A stretch of 36,688 nucleotides of DNA. It comes from Myxococcota bacterium (GTDB taxonomy: Bacteria > Myxococcota_A > UBA9160 > UBA4427). The stretch covers positions 1-36,688 of the forward strand of contig JAQWRT010000002.1 of assembly GCA_029243605.1 (NCBI GenBank), read 5' to 3'. The notes beneath the pieces were generated by a model. The model worked only from the letters and a program-made list of their open reading frames with translations, did no database searches and had not been told where the DNA came from. Each line of letters opens with the position of its first letter. Position 1 is the first letter of the stretch. Below, piece after piece: positions 8,031-16,349 of this stretch. Position numbers and translations under genes: made by a program.

Positions 8031-8831
8031 ATGGGCAAATTCGATCACGGCTTTCAGGACAGCGTCGCTCTCATCACCGGGGGCGCCTCGGGGATCGGCT
8101 TGGCGACCGCGCGCAGGCTTCGCGACGAAGGCGCCCGGGTGATCATCGCCGACATCAACGAGGGCGGCGCCAAGGCCGCCGCCGAGGAAATCGGCGCCTC
8201 CTCGGTGGCCCTCGACGTCTCGGACCCCGGGGCCTGGCAAACCACCGTGGAGCAAATCGAATCGGAACACGGCGCTCTCCACTTGGTCTATCTCAACGCC
8301 GGCGTCACCACCTACAGGGCGGAGGCCTCGGGCGAACTCCACTCGCCCTTCGACCTCTCGAGCATGCCCTTGGACGCCTACCGAAATATCATGGGAGCCA
8401 ACGTCGATGGCGTGATCCTGGGGGCCCGGGCCTGTATCCCCCTGATCGCCTCGAGCGGGGGCGGCGCCATCGTCGCCACCGCATCCGCCGCAGGGGTCAT
8501 CGCGTTTCCGCCGGATCCCATCTACACCGCCACCAAACACGCGGTGGTCGGGTTCATCCGCTCCATGGCCCCCGGCCTCGAGGCCCAGGGGATCGGCTGC
8601 CACGCCATCATGCCGGGCATCGTCGATACCGGACTGCTCGCCGACGGAATGGCCGACCGAGCTCGCGAAATGGGAATCCCGATCATTCCTCCGGTGGATA
8701 TCGCCGAAGCCGTGGTGGGCGCGGCGCGCTGCCAGGAGACCGGGGGGCTCTGGCTCTGCCTCGCCGATCGCCCCGCCAGCCGGTACGCCTTCGCCCCGGT
8801 GGACGGGCTCGGCGTGACGAATTCGGACTAG
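8031..8831 (+). CDS. Short-chain dehydrogenase/reductase (SDR)
   Basis: A 266-residue classical SDR using NAD(P)(H). The Rossmann cofactor motif is TGGASGIGLATARRL near residue 14. An acidic residue after beta-2 (IIADIN) suggests NAD(H) preference. The structural NAG motif appears as LNAGVT. The catalytic serine is in ATASAAG and the catalytic YxxxK is YTATK. Start at 8031 is supported by a strong GGGGAGGAAAAG directly before the ATG at correct spacing. The substrate cannot be deduced. Annotations of similar proteins vary between alcohol, 3-oxoacyl and steroid substrates. It is divergent from the GDPD gene and is followed, 92 bases later, by a DUF423 gene on the same strand. Confidence 0.93.
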   Translation: MGKFDHGFQDSVALITGGASGIGLATARRLRDEGARVIIADINEGGAKAAAEEIGASSVALDVSDPGAWQTTVEQIESEHGALHLVYLNAGVTTYRAEASGELHSPFDLSSMPLDAYRNIMGANVDGVILGARACIPLIASSGGGAIVATASAAGVIAFPPDPIYTATKHAVVGFIRSMAPGLEAQGIGCHAIMPGIVDTGLLADGMADRAREMGIPIIPPVDIAEAVVGAARCQETGGLWLCLADRPASRYAFAPVDGLGVTNSD

Positions 8832-8923
8832 AATCCCCGACCCGCCGCGCCCGAGTGGAGCAGGCCCGTTGCCCAACGAATAAAACCGACCCAGCACCCT
8901 CCGGCTGAGAAAAGGAAACGCCC

Positions 8924-9286
8924 ATGTGGACAATCATCGCTGCACTCTCGGGAGCCCTGGCCGTGTTGGCCGGCGCCTTCGGCGCCCATGGCCTGCGCGA
9001 CCGAGTGACTCCCGAACAACTCGGTGCCTGGACCACCGCCTGCCAATATCACCTCATCCACAGCGTTGTGCTCCTGGCCCTGGCCCTCTACGCGACCACC
9101 GGGGACAAGGAGATCCGGCTGCCGGCCTCGCTCTTCCTCCTCGGCACCCTGCTCTTTTCGGGCTCGCTCTATCTCCTCGTGCTCACCCCCATGCGCTGGC
9201 TCGGCCCGATTACGCCGGTGGGCGGACTTCTTCTCATCGCCGGCTGGGTCTCGCTGATTGCCCTGGCCCAGGGTGCCAACCGCTAG
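8924..9286 (+). CDS. DUF423 family small membrane protein
   Basis: A 120-residue integral membrane protein of the DUF423 (UPF0382, YgdD-like) family. Four hydrophobic helices are visible: IIAALSGALAVLAGAFGAHG, HLIHSVVLLALALYA, LFLLGTLLFSGSLYLLVL, and ITPVGGLLLIAGWVSLIALA. The family hallmark GAFGAHGLR near the N-terminus and the ITPxGG motif before the last helix are both present. Function in the family is unknown. AAGGAAACGCCC before the ATG at 8924 serves as ribosome site. The stop codon shares one base with the GTG of the next small gene (TAGTG), so the two are probably translated together. Confidence 0.93.
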   Translation: MWTIIAALSGALAVLAGAFGAHGLRDRVTPEQLGAWTTACQYHLIHSVVLLALALYATTGDKEIRLPASLFLLGTLLFSGSLYLLVLTPMRWLGPITPVGGLLLIAGWVSLIALAQGANR

Positions 9287-9477
9287 TGGAGTCCCTCGCG
9301 AGCCCGGGAAACCCGGGGCTCTGCCAGCACTGCGCCCACGGCCGGACCCTGGTCAATAAACGCGGGCAGCATTTCCAGCTCTGCGAACGCGCGAAGCGCG
9401 ACCCTCGCTACAGCCCCTATCCCCCGCTGCCGGTTCTGGCCTGCCCGGGCCACGAGGAGCCCGGACAGCCCGAATAG
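9286..9477 (+). CDS. Small Cys-rich conserved protein (63 aa)
   Basis: A 63-residue reading frame starting at a GTG that overlaps the DUF423 stop by one base. It contains LCQHCAHGRTLVNKRGQHFQ, then LCERAKRDPRYSPYPPLPV and LACPGHE. This arrangement of C-x2-C, an 'R-G-x-x-F-x-L-C-E-R' segment, 'D-P-R-(Y/F)' and a final 'L-P-V-x-x-C-P-G' matches my recollection of very small, uncharacterised bacterial proteins. The four cysteines suggest a zinc-ribbon-like or metal-binding fold, but that is inference. It ends 13 bases before the convergent glpK gene. No function can be assigned. Confidence 0.7.
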   Translation: MESLASPGNPGLCQHCAHGRTLVNKRGQHFQLCERAKRDPRYSPYPPLPVLACPGHEEPGQPE

Positions 9478-9490
9478 AGCCCGCGGGCCT

Positions 9491-10981
9491 CTACACAACC
9501 CAGTTCAGCGAACGCTCCACCGCCCGCTGCCATCCCCGATAGAGCGCATCGCGCTCGGCGGCGGGCATACGCGGCTCGAAAAGCGTGGTGCTCCCCTTGG
9601 AAGCCTCGAGTTCGCTCCGGTCCCGCCAGTAGCCCACTCCCAGGCCAGCCAGGGCCGCAGCTCCCATGGCGGTGACCTCGAGGACCGCGGGCCGCTCCAC
9701 GGGAATCCCCAAAAGGTCGGCCTGGAATTGCATCAGGAAATCGTTCTGACACGCCCCGCCATCGACCCGAAGCGAATCGAGTTGGAGCCCCGCATCGGTT
9801 ACCATGGCATCGACGACATCCCGGCTGCTGAACGCGATGGATTCGAGGCCGGCGCGCACGATGTGTTCCCGCCGGGTTCCCCGGGTGAGGCCCACCATGA
9901 CCCCCCGAGCGCGCTCATCCCAATAGGGAGTTCCCAAGCCCGTGAAGGCCGGCACCAGGTAGACACCATCGGTATCGGGCACGGCCAACGCCGCCGCCTC
10001 GCTCTCCTCCGCCGCCTCGATGAGCCCGAGGCCATCCCGCAACCACTGCACCGCTGCCCCGGCCACGAAGACGCTGCCCTCCAGGGCGTACTCGACCTCG
10101 CCGCCGATTCCCCAAGCCAGGGTCGTCAGAAGACCCGTCTCGGAAGCCGCCGCTTCCCGGCCGGTATTCATGAGCAGGAAACAACCCGTCCCGTAGGTAT
10201 TCTTGAGCCGACCGCTCTCGAAGCAGCCCTGGCCGAAGAGCGCGGCCTGTTGGTCCCCCGCGACGCCGGTGATCGGCACCTCGGATCCCAACCACTCGGA
10301 CTCCACCCGTCCGAATTCGCCGCTGCTATCGCGCACCTCGGGAAGCATCGCCCGGGGAATATCGAGGGCGCTGAGCATGAAATCATCCCAGGCGCATTCG
10401 TGGATATTGTAGAGCAGGGTGCGCGAGGCGTTGGAGTACTCGGTGGCGTGGACCCGCCCGCCGGTCAGCTTGTAGAGCAGCCAGCTATCCACGGTGCCGA
10501 AGCACAACTCCCCGGCTTCGGCCCGCTTCTGAGCGCCCTCCACGGCATCGAGAATAAAACGCACCTTGGTCCCCGAGAAATAGGCGTCCACCACGAGCCC
10601 GGTGCGGCTCTTGACCTCTTCCTCCAGGCCGCGCTCCCTCAGTTGGTCGCAGATCCCCATGCTCTGCCGGGATTGCCAGACAATCGCAGGATAGATCGGG
10701 CGGCCGGTCTCGCGCTCCCAAACCACCGCGGTCTCGCGCTGGTTGGTGATACCCACCGCGGCCAGATCGGCCGCCGAAACACCCGCCCGCTCGAGAACGC
10801 CCCGGGCGGCTCGAAGTTGGCTCTCCCAAATCTCCATGGGGTCGTGTTCCACCCAACCCGGCTCGGGAAAATATTGGGGGAATTCGTGTTGATCCACCGC
10901 GACCACAGCCCCGCCGTGATCGAAGAGCAGGGCCCGTGAAGAGGTCGTCCCCTGATCGAGCGCGAGCACGTAGCGACTCAT
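9491..10981 (-). CDS. glpK: Glycerol kinase
   Basis: A 496-residue FGGY-family kinase that phosphorylates glycerol to sn-glycerol 3-phosphate with ATP. The N-terminal phosphate motif is [16 protein letters not shown]. The catalytic aspartate is in [15 protein letters not shown] and the FGGY signature region is around [31 protein letters not shown] and [20 protein letters not shown] are further conserved blocks. Length and motifs are those of true GlpK rather than another sugar kinase. AGGGGGACG lies upstream of the ATG at 10981. It follows ftsY by 42 bases on the same strand, so it could be cotranscribed with smc-ftsY, an unusual association. No glpF or glpD is in the window. Confidence 0.97.
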   Translation of the reverse strand: MSRYVLALDQGTTSSRALLFDHGGAVVAVDQHEFPQYFPEPGWVEHDPMEIWESQLRAARGVLERAGVSAADLAAVGITNQRETAVVWERETGRPIYPAIVWQSRQSMGICDQLRERGLEEEVKSRTGLVVDAYFSGTKVRFILDAVEGAQKRAEAGELCFGTVDSWLLYKLTGGRVHATEYSNASRTLLYNIHECAWDDFMLSALDIPRAMLPEVRDSSGEFGRVESEWLGSEVPITGVAGDQQAALFGQGCFESGRLKNTYGTGCFLLMNTGREAAASETGLLTTLAWGIGGEVEYALEGSVFVAGAAVQWLRDGLGLIEAAEESEAAALAVPDTDGVYLVPAFTGLGTPYWDERARGVMVGLTRGTRREHIVRAGLESIAFSSRDVVDAMVTDAGLQLDSLRVDGGACQNDFLMQFQADLLGIPVERPAVLEVTAMGAAALAGLGVGYWRDRSELEASKGSTTLFEPRMPAAERDALYRGWQRAVERSLNWVV

Positions 10982-11023
10982 TTTTTCGTCCCCCTGGTCG
11001 TCCGAAGCCCCTAGGCCCGGGCG

Positions 11024-12268
11024 CTAGTTTTCGCCGAAGAGCGCGTCGACGAATTCCTCGGCCTGGAAATCGCGAAGGTCTTCGATGCTCTCGCCAACCC
11101 CGACGAAATGCACCGGGATGCCGAACTCGTCGGCCAAGCCCACGATCACGCCCCCCTTGGCGCTGCCGTCGAGCTTGGTCAGGACCAGGCCCGTCACCGT
11201 GGTCACCTCGGTGAAAAGACGCGCCTGGGAGATTGCGTTCTGCCCGGTATTTGAATCCAGAACCAAAAGGGTCTCGTGGGGGGCGCCGGGCAGATCTCGC
11301 CCCAGCACCCGGGCGATCTTTCCCAATTCCTCCATCAACGGCTTCTTGGTCTGGAGCTGACCGGCGGTGTCGATGATCGCGATATCCGCCTCAGCGGCGA
11401 TGGCGGCCTTCACGGTATCGAAGGCCACCGCGGCGGGATCTCCTCCGGGCTGGCCAGCAATGACCTCGCAACCCACCCGCTCGCCCCAGACCTGCAACTG
11501 GTCGATGGCGGCGGCGCGAAAAGTATCCCCGGCCCCCAGCACCACCTTCTTGCCCTCCGCCGCGTAACGCGCCGCCAGCTTTCCGATACTCGTGGTCTTT
11601 CCCGAACCGTTGACCCCGAGAACGAGAATCACGTGGGGTCCGTCGGCAAGGGGGGCGACCTGGCGACCCTCGACCCGCAGCAGCTTTTCTAGAATCGCGT
11701 CGTGCAGGATCTCGCGAACCCGCTCGGCGTCGGCCCCCGTCGCCTCCTTCTTCACCCGGTCGAGCAGGGATTCGGCGGTGGCCACTCCCAGATCCGCGGT
11801 AAAGAGGGCGACCTCGAGTTCTTCGATGAGGTCGGCATCGACCTTGCGGCCCCCGAGCATCCCCCCGAGACGACCCACCAGGGTTTCACTGGTGCGCGCC
11901 AGGCGGTCGCGCAGGGAAGGCTTGGGTGCCTCGGCGATGACCTCCGCAACCACCTCGGCAACGGGCTCGGGTGCGGGCTCGGATGCGGGCTCGGATGCGG
12001 GCTCGGGCTGGGGGACAAGCGCCGCTGGCGGCTTGGGGACAGGCGCCGCTGGCGGCTGGGGGACCGGCGCCGCTTCGGCGAGGGGCGGCGCGGATACCGT
12101 CACCGCCTCGGATGCGTCGCCACCCTGGGAAAGCGATCCGCGGGTCAAGCGCTCGACGACCAGAGCCAGAAGCCCCGGCACGAGTATCAGGACAAAGGCG
12201 ACGAGGCGGGCGTTCTCACGCAGCCAGGCGAAGATATCGGGGGAAAGCCAGAAGAGATTGGAATCCAT
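11024..12268 (-). CDS. ftsY: Signal recognition particle receptor FtsY
   Basis: A 414-residue SRP receptor GTPase that docks ribosome-SRP complexes at the inner membrane. An N-terminal transmembrane segment (about 22-41) is followed by an Ala/Pro/Glu-rich linker with repeats ([12 protein letters not shown]). The NG domain follows: four-helix N domain with [17 protein letters not shown]-loop [53 protein letters not shown], and the closing [20 protein letters not shown]. The oddity is DTAGQ: nearly all SRP GTPases have Arg (DTAGR) at this position, which contributes to the composite Ffh-FtsY active site. The codon is CAG. It lies 89 bases downstream of smc and upstream of glpK. The start at 12268 lacks a strong ribosome site. 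Confidence 0.97.
   Translation of the reverse strand: MDSNLFWLSPDIFAWLRENARLVAFVLILVPGLLALVVERLTRGSLSQGGDASEAVTVSAPPLAEAAPVPQPPAAPVPKPPAALVPQPEPASEPASEPAPEPVAEVVAEVIAEAPKPSLRDRLARTSETLVGRLGGMLGGRKVDADLIEELEVALFTADLGVATAESLLDRVKKEATGADAERVREILHDAILEKLLRVEGRQVAPLADGPHVILVLGVNGSGKTTSIGKLAARYAAEGKKVVLGAGDTFRAAAIDQLQVWGERVGCEVIAGQPGGDPAAVAFDTVKAAIAAEADIAIIDTAGQLQTKKPLMEELGKIARVLGRDLPGAPHETLLVLDSNTGQNAISQARLFTEVTTVTGLVLTKLDGSAKGGVIVGLADEFGIPVHFVGVGESIEDLRDFQAEEFVDALFGEN
11962..12074. repeat. Tandem repeats encoding the FtsY linker
   Basis: Two short arrays lie inside ftsY. A 12-base unit CGGGCTCGG[G/A]TG is repeated about four times at 11962-12009. A 24-base unit beginning GGGGAC and containing GCGCCGCTGGCGGCT occurs at 12011-12034 and 12035-12058, with a partial third copy to 12074. 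Both periods keep the frame and encode the Pro/Ala/Glu linker between the membrane anchor and the NG domain. Confidence 0.8.
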
Positions 12269-12357
12269 AGGCGCCCGAGCATAGAGAACGGCTGCGCCGA
12301 TTCCACTCCATTCGGGATCGCGCCGGGGGTGCTCTCAAGCGGCCCCCGGGTCGGTGT

Positions 12358-15300
12358 CTAGCTGAGTTCCACGCCCACGAGCTTGCTCACGCCCTTCTGC
12401 TCCATGGTGACCCCATAGAGAACGTCCGCGACCTCGATGGTGCGCTTATTGTGGGTAATGACCAGGAATTGCGACCGGGCTGCCATATCGGTGATCAGCC
12501 CGTTGAAGCGGCCGACATTGGCGTCATCCAGCGCGGCATCCACCTCATCGAGGAGGAAGAAGGGCGACGAGCGCACCTGGAAAATCGCGACCAGCAGGGC
12601 CAGAGCGGTCATGGTCTTTTCCCCGCCCGACAACAGATTCACGTTCTGGAGTCGCTTGCCCGGGGGCATGGCCATGATGTCGATGCCCGCTTCGAGAATA
12701 TCCTCGGACTCGGTGAGCTGCAGGCTCGCCTTGCCCCCACCAAAGAGCCGCGGGAAATTTTCGGAGAAATGCGTACTGACGGCCTCGAAGGTCTCGCGGA
12801 ATCGCCGCCGGCTCGTCCGATTGATCCGCGCGATGGCCTCGCGCAGAGATTCGATGGTCTTCTCGAGATCCACCTGCTGCTCCGAGAGAAAGCGGAAGCG
12901 CTCGGCGAGCTCCTCGTGTTCCTCGATCGCCCCCACATTGACTTCGCCCAGAGACTCCAGCGCCTTCTGCACGGTGGCGAGTTCGCCCTCGCGCGTCTCC
13001 TTGGGAGCCCGCGCCAATTCGGCGTTTTGCCGGGCCTCGCGTAGGGCGCTGGCATTCTCACTCGCCGTCAACACCGGTTCGGATTCCCCCGCTTCCCCGG
13101 CTTCGCTCTCCGCCGCGCCCTCGGCACTGGCGCGCAAGCGGGCGGCCACCTCGGCCTCGGCGGCCGAGGCCTCGCCGGCACTCTCGCCCGGGGTCTCGTC
13201 CAGGGGAGGCAACTCCCAGGTCGCCAGATCGACGCTCCAGCGGTCGCGGATATGCTCGATCTGGTGATCCAAGCGGAGTTCGCTCTCCCGCAACTGAAAA
13301 TCCGCCGCCGTCGACTGCTCCTGACGACCCGACAAATCGGTGCGGAGCTCCCGGAGCCCCTCGTCGAATTCGCGAACCGCCTGGGATTCGCGCTCGTAGT
13401 CATCCCGGGCGGCGTCGTTCTCCACCCGCGCGCTCTCCTCGGCGATCAGTTGCTCCTCGAGCCCTCGCTTGGCCTGCCCCCGCTCGGCCTCGAGTTCTTC
13501 GATCCGGCCAAGCCCCGACTGGATTTCTTCCTCCCGGCGGCCGATCCACTCGGCGGTCTCCCGAGTCGAACCGTCGAAGCGCGAAACCTGCTCCTGCAGG
13601 CGGTCCCGGCCCTCGATGCGGTTGTTGTGGGCGACTTTCAACTCGGTGAGCCGGGTCTGCCGCCGGCCCAATTCGCGGCCCAGGGAGCCGATCCGGAGCC
13701 CCAGGGCATCAAAGGCGGACTGCCTCTGGCCGCGCTCGTCGCTCCACGCTTCGAGCTGGCCCTGGAGAACCACCTGCTCTTCGGCCAGGAACTGGGATTC
13801 GGAGAGAAGATCGGCGCGCTCGGCCACACGACTCTCCCGGGCCTCACCCAAGGCCTTGCCCCGTTCCGAGGCGCGCTCCAGGTCTTTCTCCTGGGTCGCC
13901 ACCGCCATGGCCGCGGTGTGCTGGCGACTGCGCATATTATCGAGTTCTTGATTGGCGGATTCGAGCTCCGCCATGGCGTTGGCGTGGGACGATTCGAATT
14001 GCTTGACCTCCAGGGACAAGCGCTCGACCTCGGCCTGCAACTCGCGAACCTCGCTCTCCCGGGCTATGGAGCCACCCGCTCCAGCCACTCCGCCCCCGCA
14101 GACCACGCCACTCGGTGTCACCAGGTCCCCTTCGAGGGTCACGAAGGTCGCCGGCAGGCTGGTGCTGCCGTAAAGATCCAGGGGTTCGGACAGGCTCTCG
14201 ACGAGATAGACATCGCCCAGCAGGCGCTGGGCCAGGCCCTCGTGGCCCTGCCGGGCCTCGACGCGCTCGAGGATCGGTTCGCCCATGGGAACGATGCCCG
14301 TGACCGGAGCCTGGGCGGTTTCCAGTAGAAAAACGCCTCGACCCGCCTCCGATGCGCGCAGGCTCGAAAGAGCGTCCACCACCTTGGCACCCTCCGCGAG
14401 CACCAGGGCATCGGCCCGCTCGGCGAGCACGGCGCCCACGGCTTTCACCGCCTGGGGCTCCACTTCGAGCAATTCTCGCACCAGCCCACGAATCCCGAAG
14501 CGGCTTGCCGCCGCGTCGCCCTGCTCTATCAGGTGCCGGGTGCCCGACCCCAGATCCTCCCGGTTCGCCAACAGCTCGGTCAGCGATGAGAGTCGCGCGC
14601 TTCGCGCTCCGAGCTGCTCCCTCCGCTGCTGGAGTTCGCCGGTGACCTCGGCAAGCTTCTCCGTCGCCCGCTCGTGGTGACGCATGGCCACGATGAGTTG
14701 CTCTTGGAAGCGCTCGTGCTCGGTGAGCAGGCTGCGCAGGTTTTCCTCGAGCTCGTTCTGTTCGTCCACGAGCTCCCGAGCCGCGCTCTGCTGCTCCTCG
14801 TAGTCGCGATCTGCCGAGCGCAGGCGCTGGTCGATGGCGGCGCGCCGATCGGCGAGCATGGTAATTCGGTCCTCGCCTCGAGCCACCGAGGTGAGAACCC
14901 CCACCAGCGACTGGTTCGCGGACTCGCGCTCGAGTTCGGCAGCGTTCAGCTCTTCCTGGGCTTCGGCGACCTCGGACTCCGCAGCATCCACTGTGGCCTG
15001 CTGCCCCTGGACGGCCGCGGCGAGCTGTTCGAGTTCCTGGCGGGCCTCGACCGCTTCGGCCTCGACCTGGGTCAGCTGCTCTCGCAGTTGGCCGAGTTCA
15101 CGGCGACGCCCGTCGTTGCTCTCCGCAATATTCTCGCCCTCTCGCAGGCCGAGTTCGATCTGGCCCTCGAGATTCTTGATTTCGCTACGCAGGGAGTAGA
15201 GTCGTTCGGACCCCTGACTCACCGCCTTCTCGGTCTCGGTGAGGCCAATGCGTTTCTCCTCCAGAGCGAGTTCGCGCTCGGCGAGGCGCGTGGAGAGCGC

Positions 15301-16077
15301 GGTGACCTCGTCGCGGAGTTCCCCCACCCGACCCCGGGCCTTTTCGGTCCCGTCGAGCAACTCGTTCCGCTCGTCCCGGGCCAAGGAGAGTTCAAGGATC
15401 CGCTGGGTCTCCTTGAAACGCTTGTAACGCGCGGCCTTTCGCGCCTGACGCTCGAGAGAGCTGATTTGCCGGCGGATTTCGCCCAGAATATCGTTGACCC
15501 GGTCGAGATTCTGCTCCGTCGACTTGATCTTGCTCTCCGCCTCCCGGCGGCGGGCCTTGTATTTCGTGATCCCGGCCGCTTCCTCGATCAAGAACCGTCG
15601 CTCCTCCGCCTTGGCGGAAACGATCTCGGCCACCCTGCCCTGCTCGACGATGGTGTACCCCTTGGCCCCGACCCCGCTATCCCGGAAGAAGTCGTTGATG
15701 TCCTTGAGCCGGACGGGGGCCTTATTGATCAGGTACTCCGATTCCCCGGACCGGTAGAGTCGCCGGGAGATCTCGATTTCGCTGTAGCCCGCGTAGTCGG
15801 CGGGAGCCTTGCCCTGGTCGTTCTCAAAGCTCAGAACGACCTCGGCCATGCCGATGGGCGGCCGGTTGGCCGAGCCGCCAAAAATGATGTCCTCCATCAC
15901 CTTGCCGCGCAAGCGCCGAGCGGACTGCTCGCCCATGACCCAGCGGACGGCGTCGGCGACGTTGGACTTCCCGCAACCGTTCGGTCCTACGACCGCGGTG
16001 ATGCCGTCCTTGAAGGTGAAGGTCGTCCGATCGACGAACGACTTGAAACCCTGAAGCTGAAGTGACTTGATTCGCAA
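12358..16077 (-). CDS. smc: Chromosome segregation protein SMC
   Basis: A 1239-residue SMC ATPase, the core of the bacterial condensin with ScpA and ScpB. The N-terminal head carries Walker A GPNGCGKSNVADAVRWVMGE (31-50) and the adjacent family motif QSARRLRGKVMEDIIFGGS. Two long coiled-coil arms flank a hinge at roughly 510-680 (GLVRELLEVEPQAVKAVGAV, GVVCGGGVAGAGG). The C-terminal head has the signature NLLSGGEKTMTALALL and Walker B FFLLDEVDAALDDANVG. The start is TTG at 16077, supported by GAGGA six bases before it. A low-complexity Ala/Glu/Ser stretch (about 13050-13215) interrupts the C-terminal coiled coil near the head and is not usual. It is the first gene of an smc-ftsY cluster. Confidence 0.97.
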   Translation of the reverse strand: MRIKSLQLQGFKSFVDRTTFTFKDGITAVVGPNGCGKSNVADAVRWVMGEQSARRLRGKVMEDIIFGGSANRPPIGMAEVVLSFENDQGKAPADYAGYSEIEISRRLYRSGESEYLINKAPVRLKDINDFFRDSGVGAKGYTIVEQGRVAEIVSAKAEERRFLIEEAAGITKYKARRREAESKIKSTEQNLDRVNDILGEIRRQISSLERQARKAARYKRFKETQRILELSLARDERNELLDGTEKARGRVGELRDEVTALSTRLAERELALEEKRIGLTETEKAVSQGSERLYSLRSEIKNLEGQIELGLREGENIAESNDGRRRELGQLREQLTQVEAEAVEARQELEQLAAAVQGQQATVDAAESEVAEAQEELNAAELERESANQSLVGVLTSVARGEDRITMLADRRAAIDQRLRSADRDYEEQQSAARELVDEQNELEENLRSLLTEHERFQEQLIVAMRHHERATEKLAEVTGELQQRREQLGARSARLSSLTELLANREDLGSGTRHLIEQGDAAASRFGIRGLVRELLEVEPQAVKAVGAVLAERADALVLAEGAKVVDALSSLRASEAGRGVFLLETAQAPVTGIVPMGEPILERVEARQGHEGLAQRLLGDVYLVESLSEPLDLYGSTSLPATFVTLEGDLVTPSGVVCGGGVAGAGGSIARESEVRELQAEVERLSLEVKQFESSHANAMAELESANQELDNMRSRQHTAAMAVATQEKDLERASERGKALGEARESRVAERADLLSESQFLAEEQVVLQGQLEAWSDERGQRQSAFDALGLRIGSLGRELGRRQTRLTELKVAHNNRIEGRDRLQEQVSRFDGSTRETAEWIGRREEEIQSGLGRIEELEAERGQAKRGLEEQLIAEESARVENDAARDDYERESQAVREFDEGLRELRTDLSGRQEQSTAADFQLRESELRLDHQIEHIRDRWSVDLATWELPPLDETPGESAGEASAAEAEVAARLRASAEGAAESEAGEAGESEPVLTASENASALREARQNAELARAPKETREGELATVQKALESLGEVNVGAIEEHEELAERFRFLSEQQVDLEKTIESLREAIARINRTSRRRFRETFEAVSTHFSENFPRLFGGGKASLQLTESEDILEAGIDIMAMPPGKRLQNVNLLSGGEKTMTALALLVAIFQVRSSPFFLLDEVDAALDDANVGRFNGLITDMAARSQFLVITHNKRTIEVADVLYGVTMEQKGVSKLVGVELS

Positions 16078-16349
16078 CGATTCCTCGATTAATCGATTCG
16101 GAGATTACTCGGTGACGAAAAGCAACCTCGCAGGAACCTACCCTCGCTCGCCTGACCCGTCCCCGGGGGAATCTTCTGTCGACTGCGGGGGGCCGACTCG
16201 ATCAATTATGGGAGGAGAACTCTGAGTTCCGAATGAGTGGGATCAGTACGGGGGGTATCCTCTAAGTACCACTTATGTCGGGGCTATCGCAAGCAGATTG
16301 CGGGCCTTTCCCCGGTCCGAGAGCAATTTGGCTCCGAGCATTTCTGGAT
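16078..16349. other. Intergenic region upstream of smc
   Basis: The largest gene-free gap in the window, 272 bases, lies between the start of smc and the end of the ABC exporter gene on the same strand. It holds a perfect 13-base dyad GAACTCTGAGTTC (16217-16229), an operator-like candidate, and CGATTAATCG (16086-16095) just upstream of the smc ribosome site. I found no tRNA, no convincing small gene and no clear promoter pair, although the smc promoter is expected here. Confidence 0.4.

Noticed and set aside
7902..8933. Upstream extension of the GDPD frame over the SDR gene
   Set aside because: The extension is antisense to a well-supported SDR with a strong ribosome site, and the GDPD fold starts only at the IAHRGAS motif.
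16112..16225. Small plus-strand frame of about 33 codons in the gap upstream of smc
   Set aside because: There is no ribosome site, no recognisable motif and no context supporting a gene.
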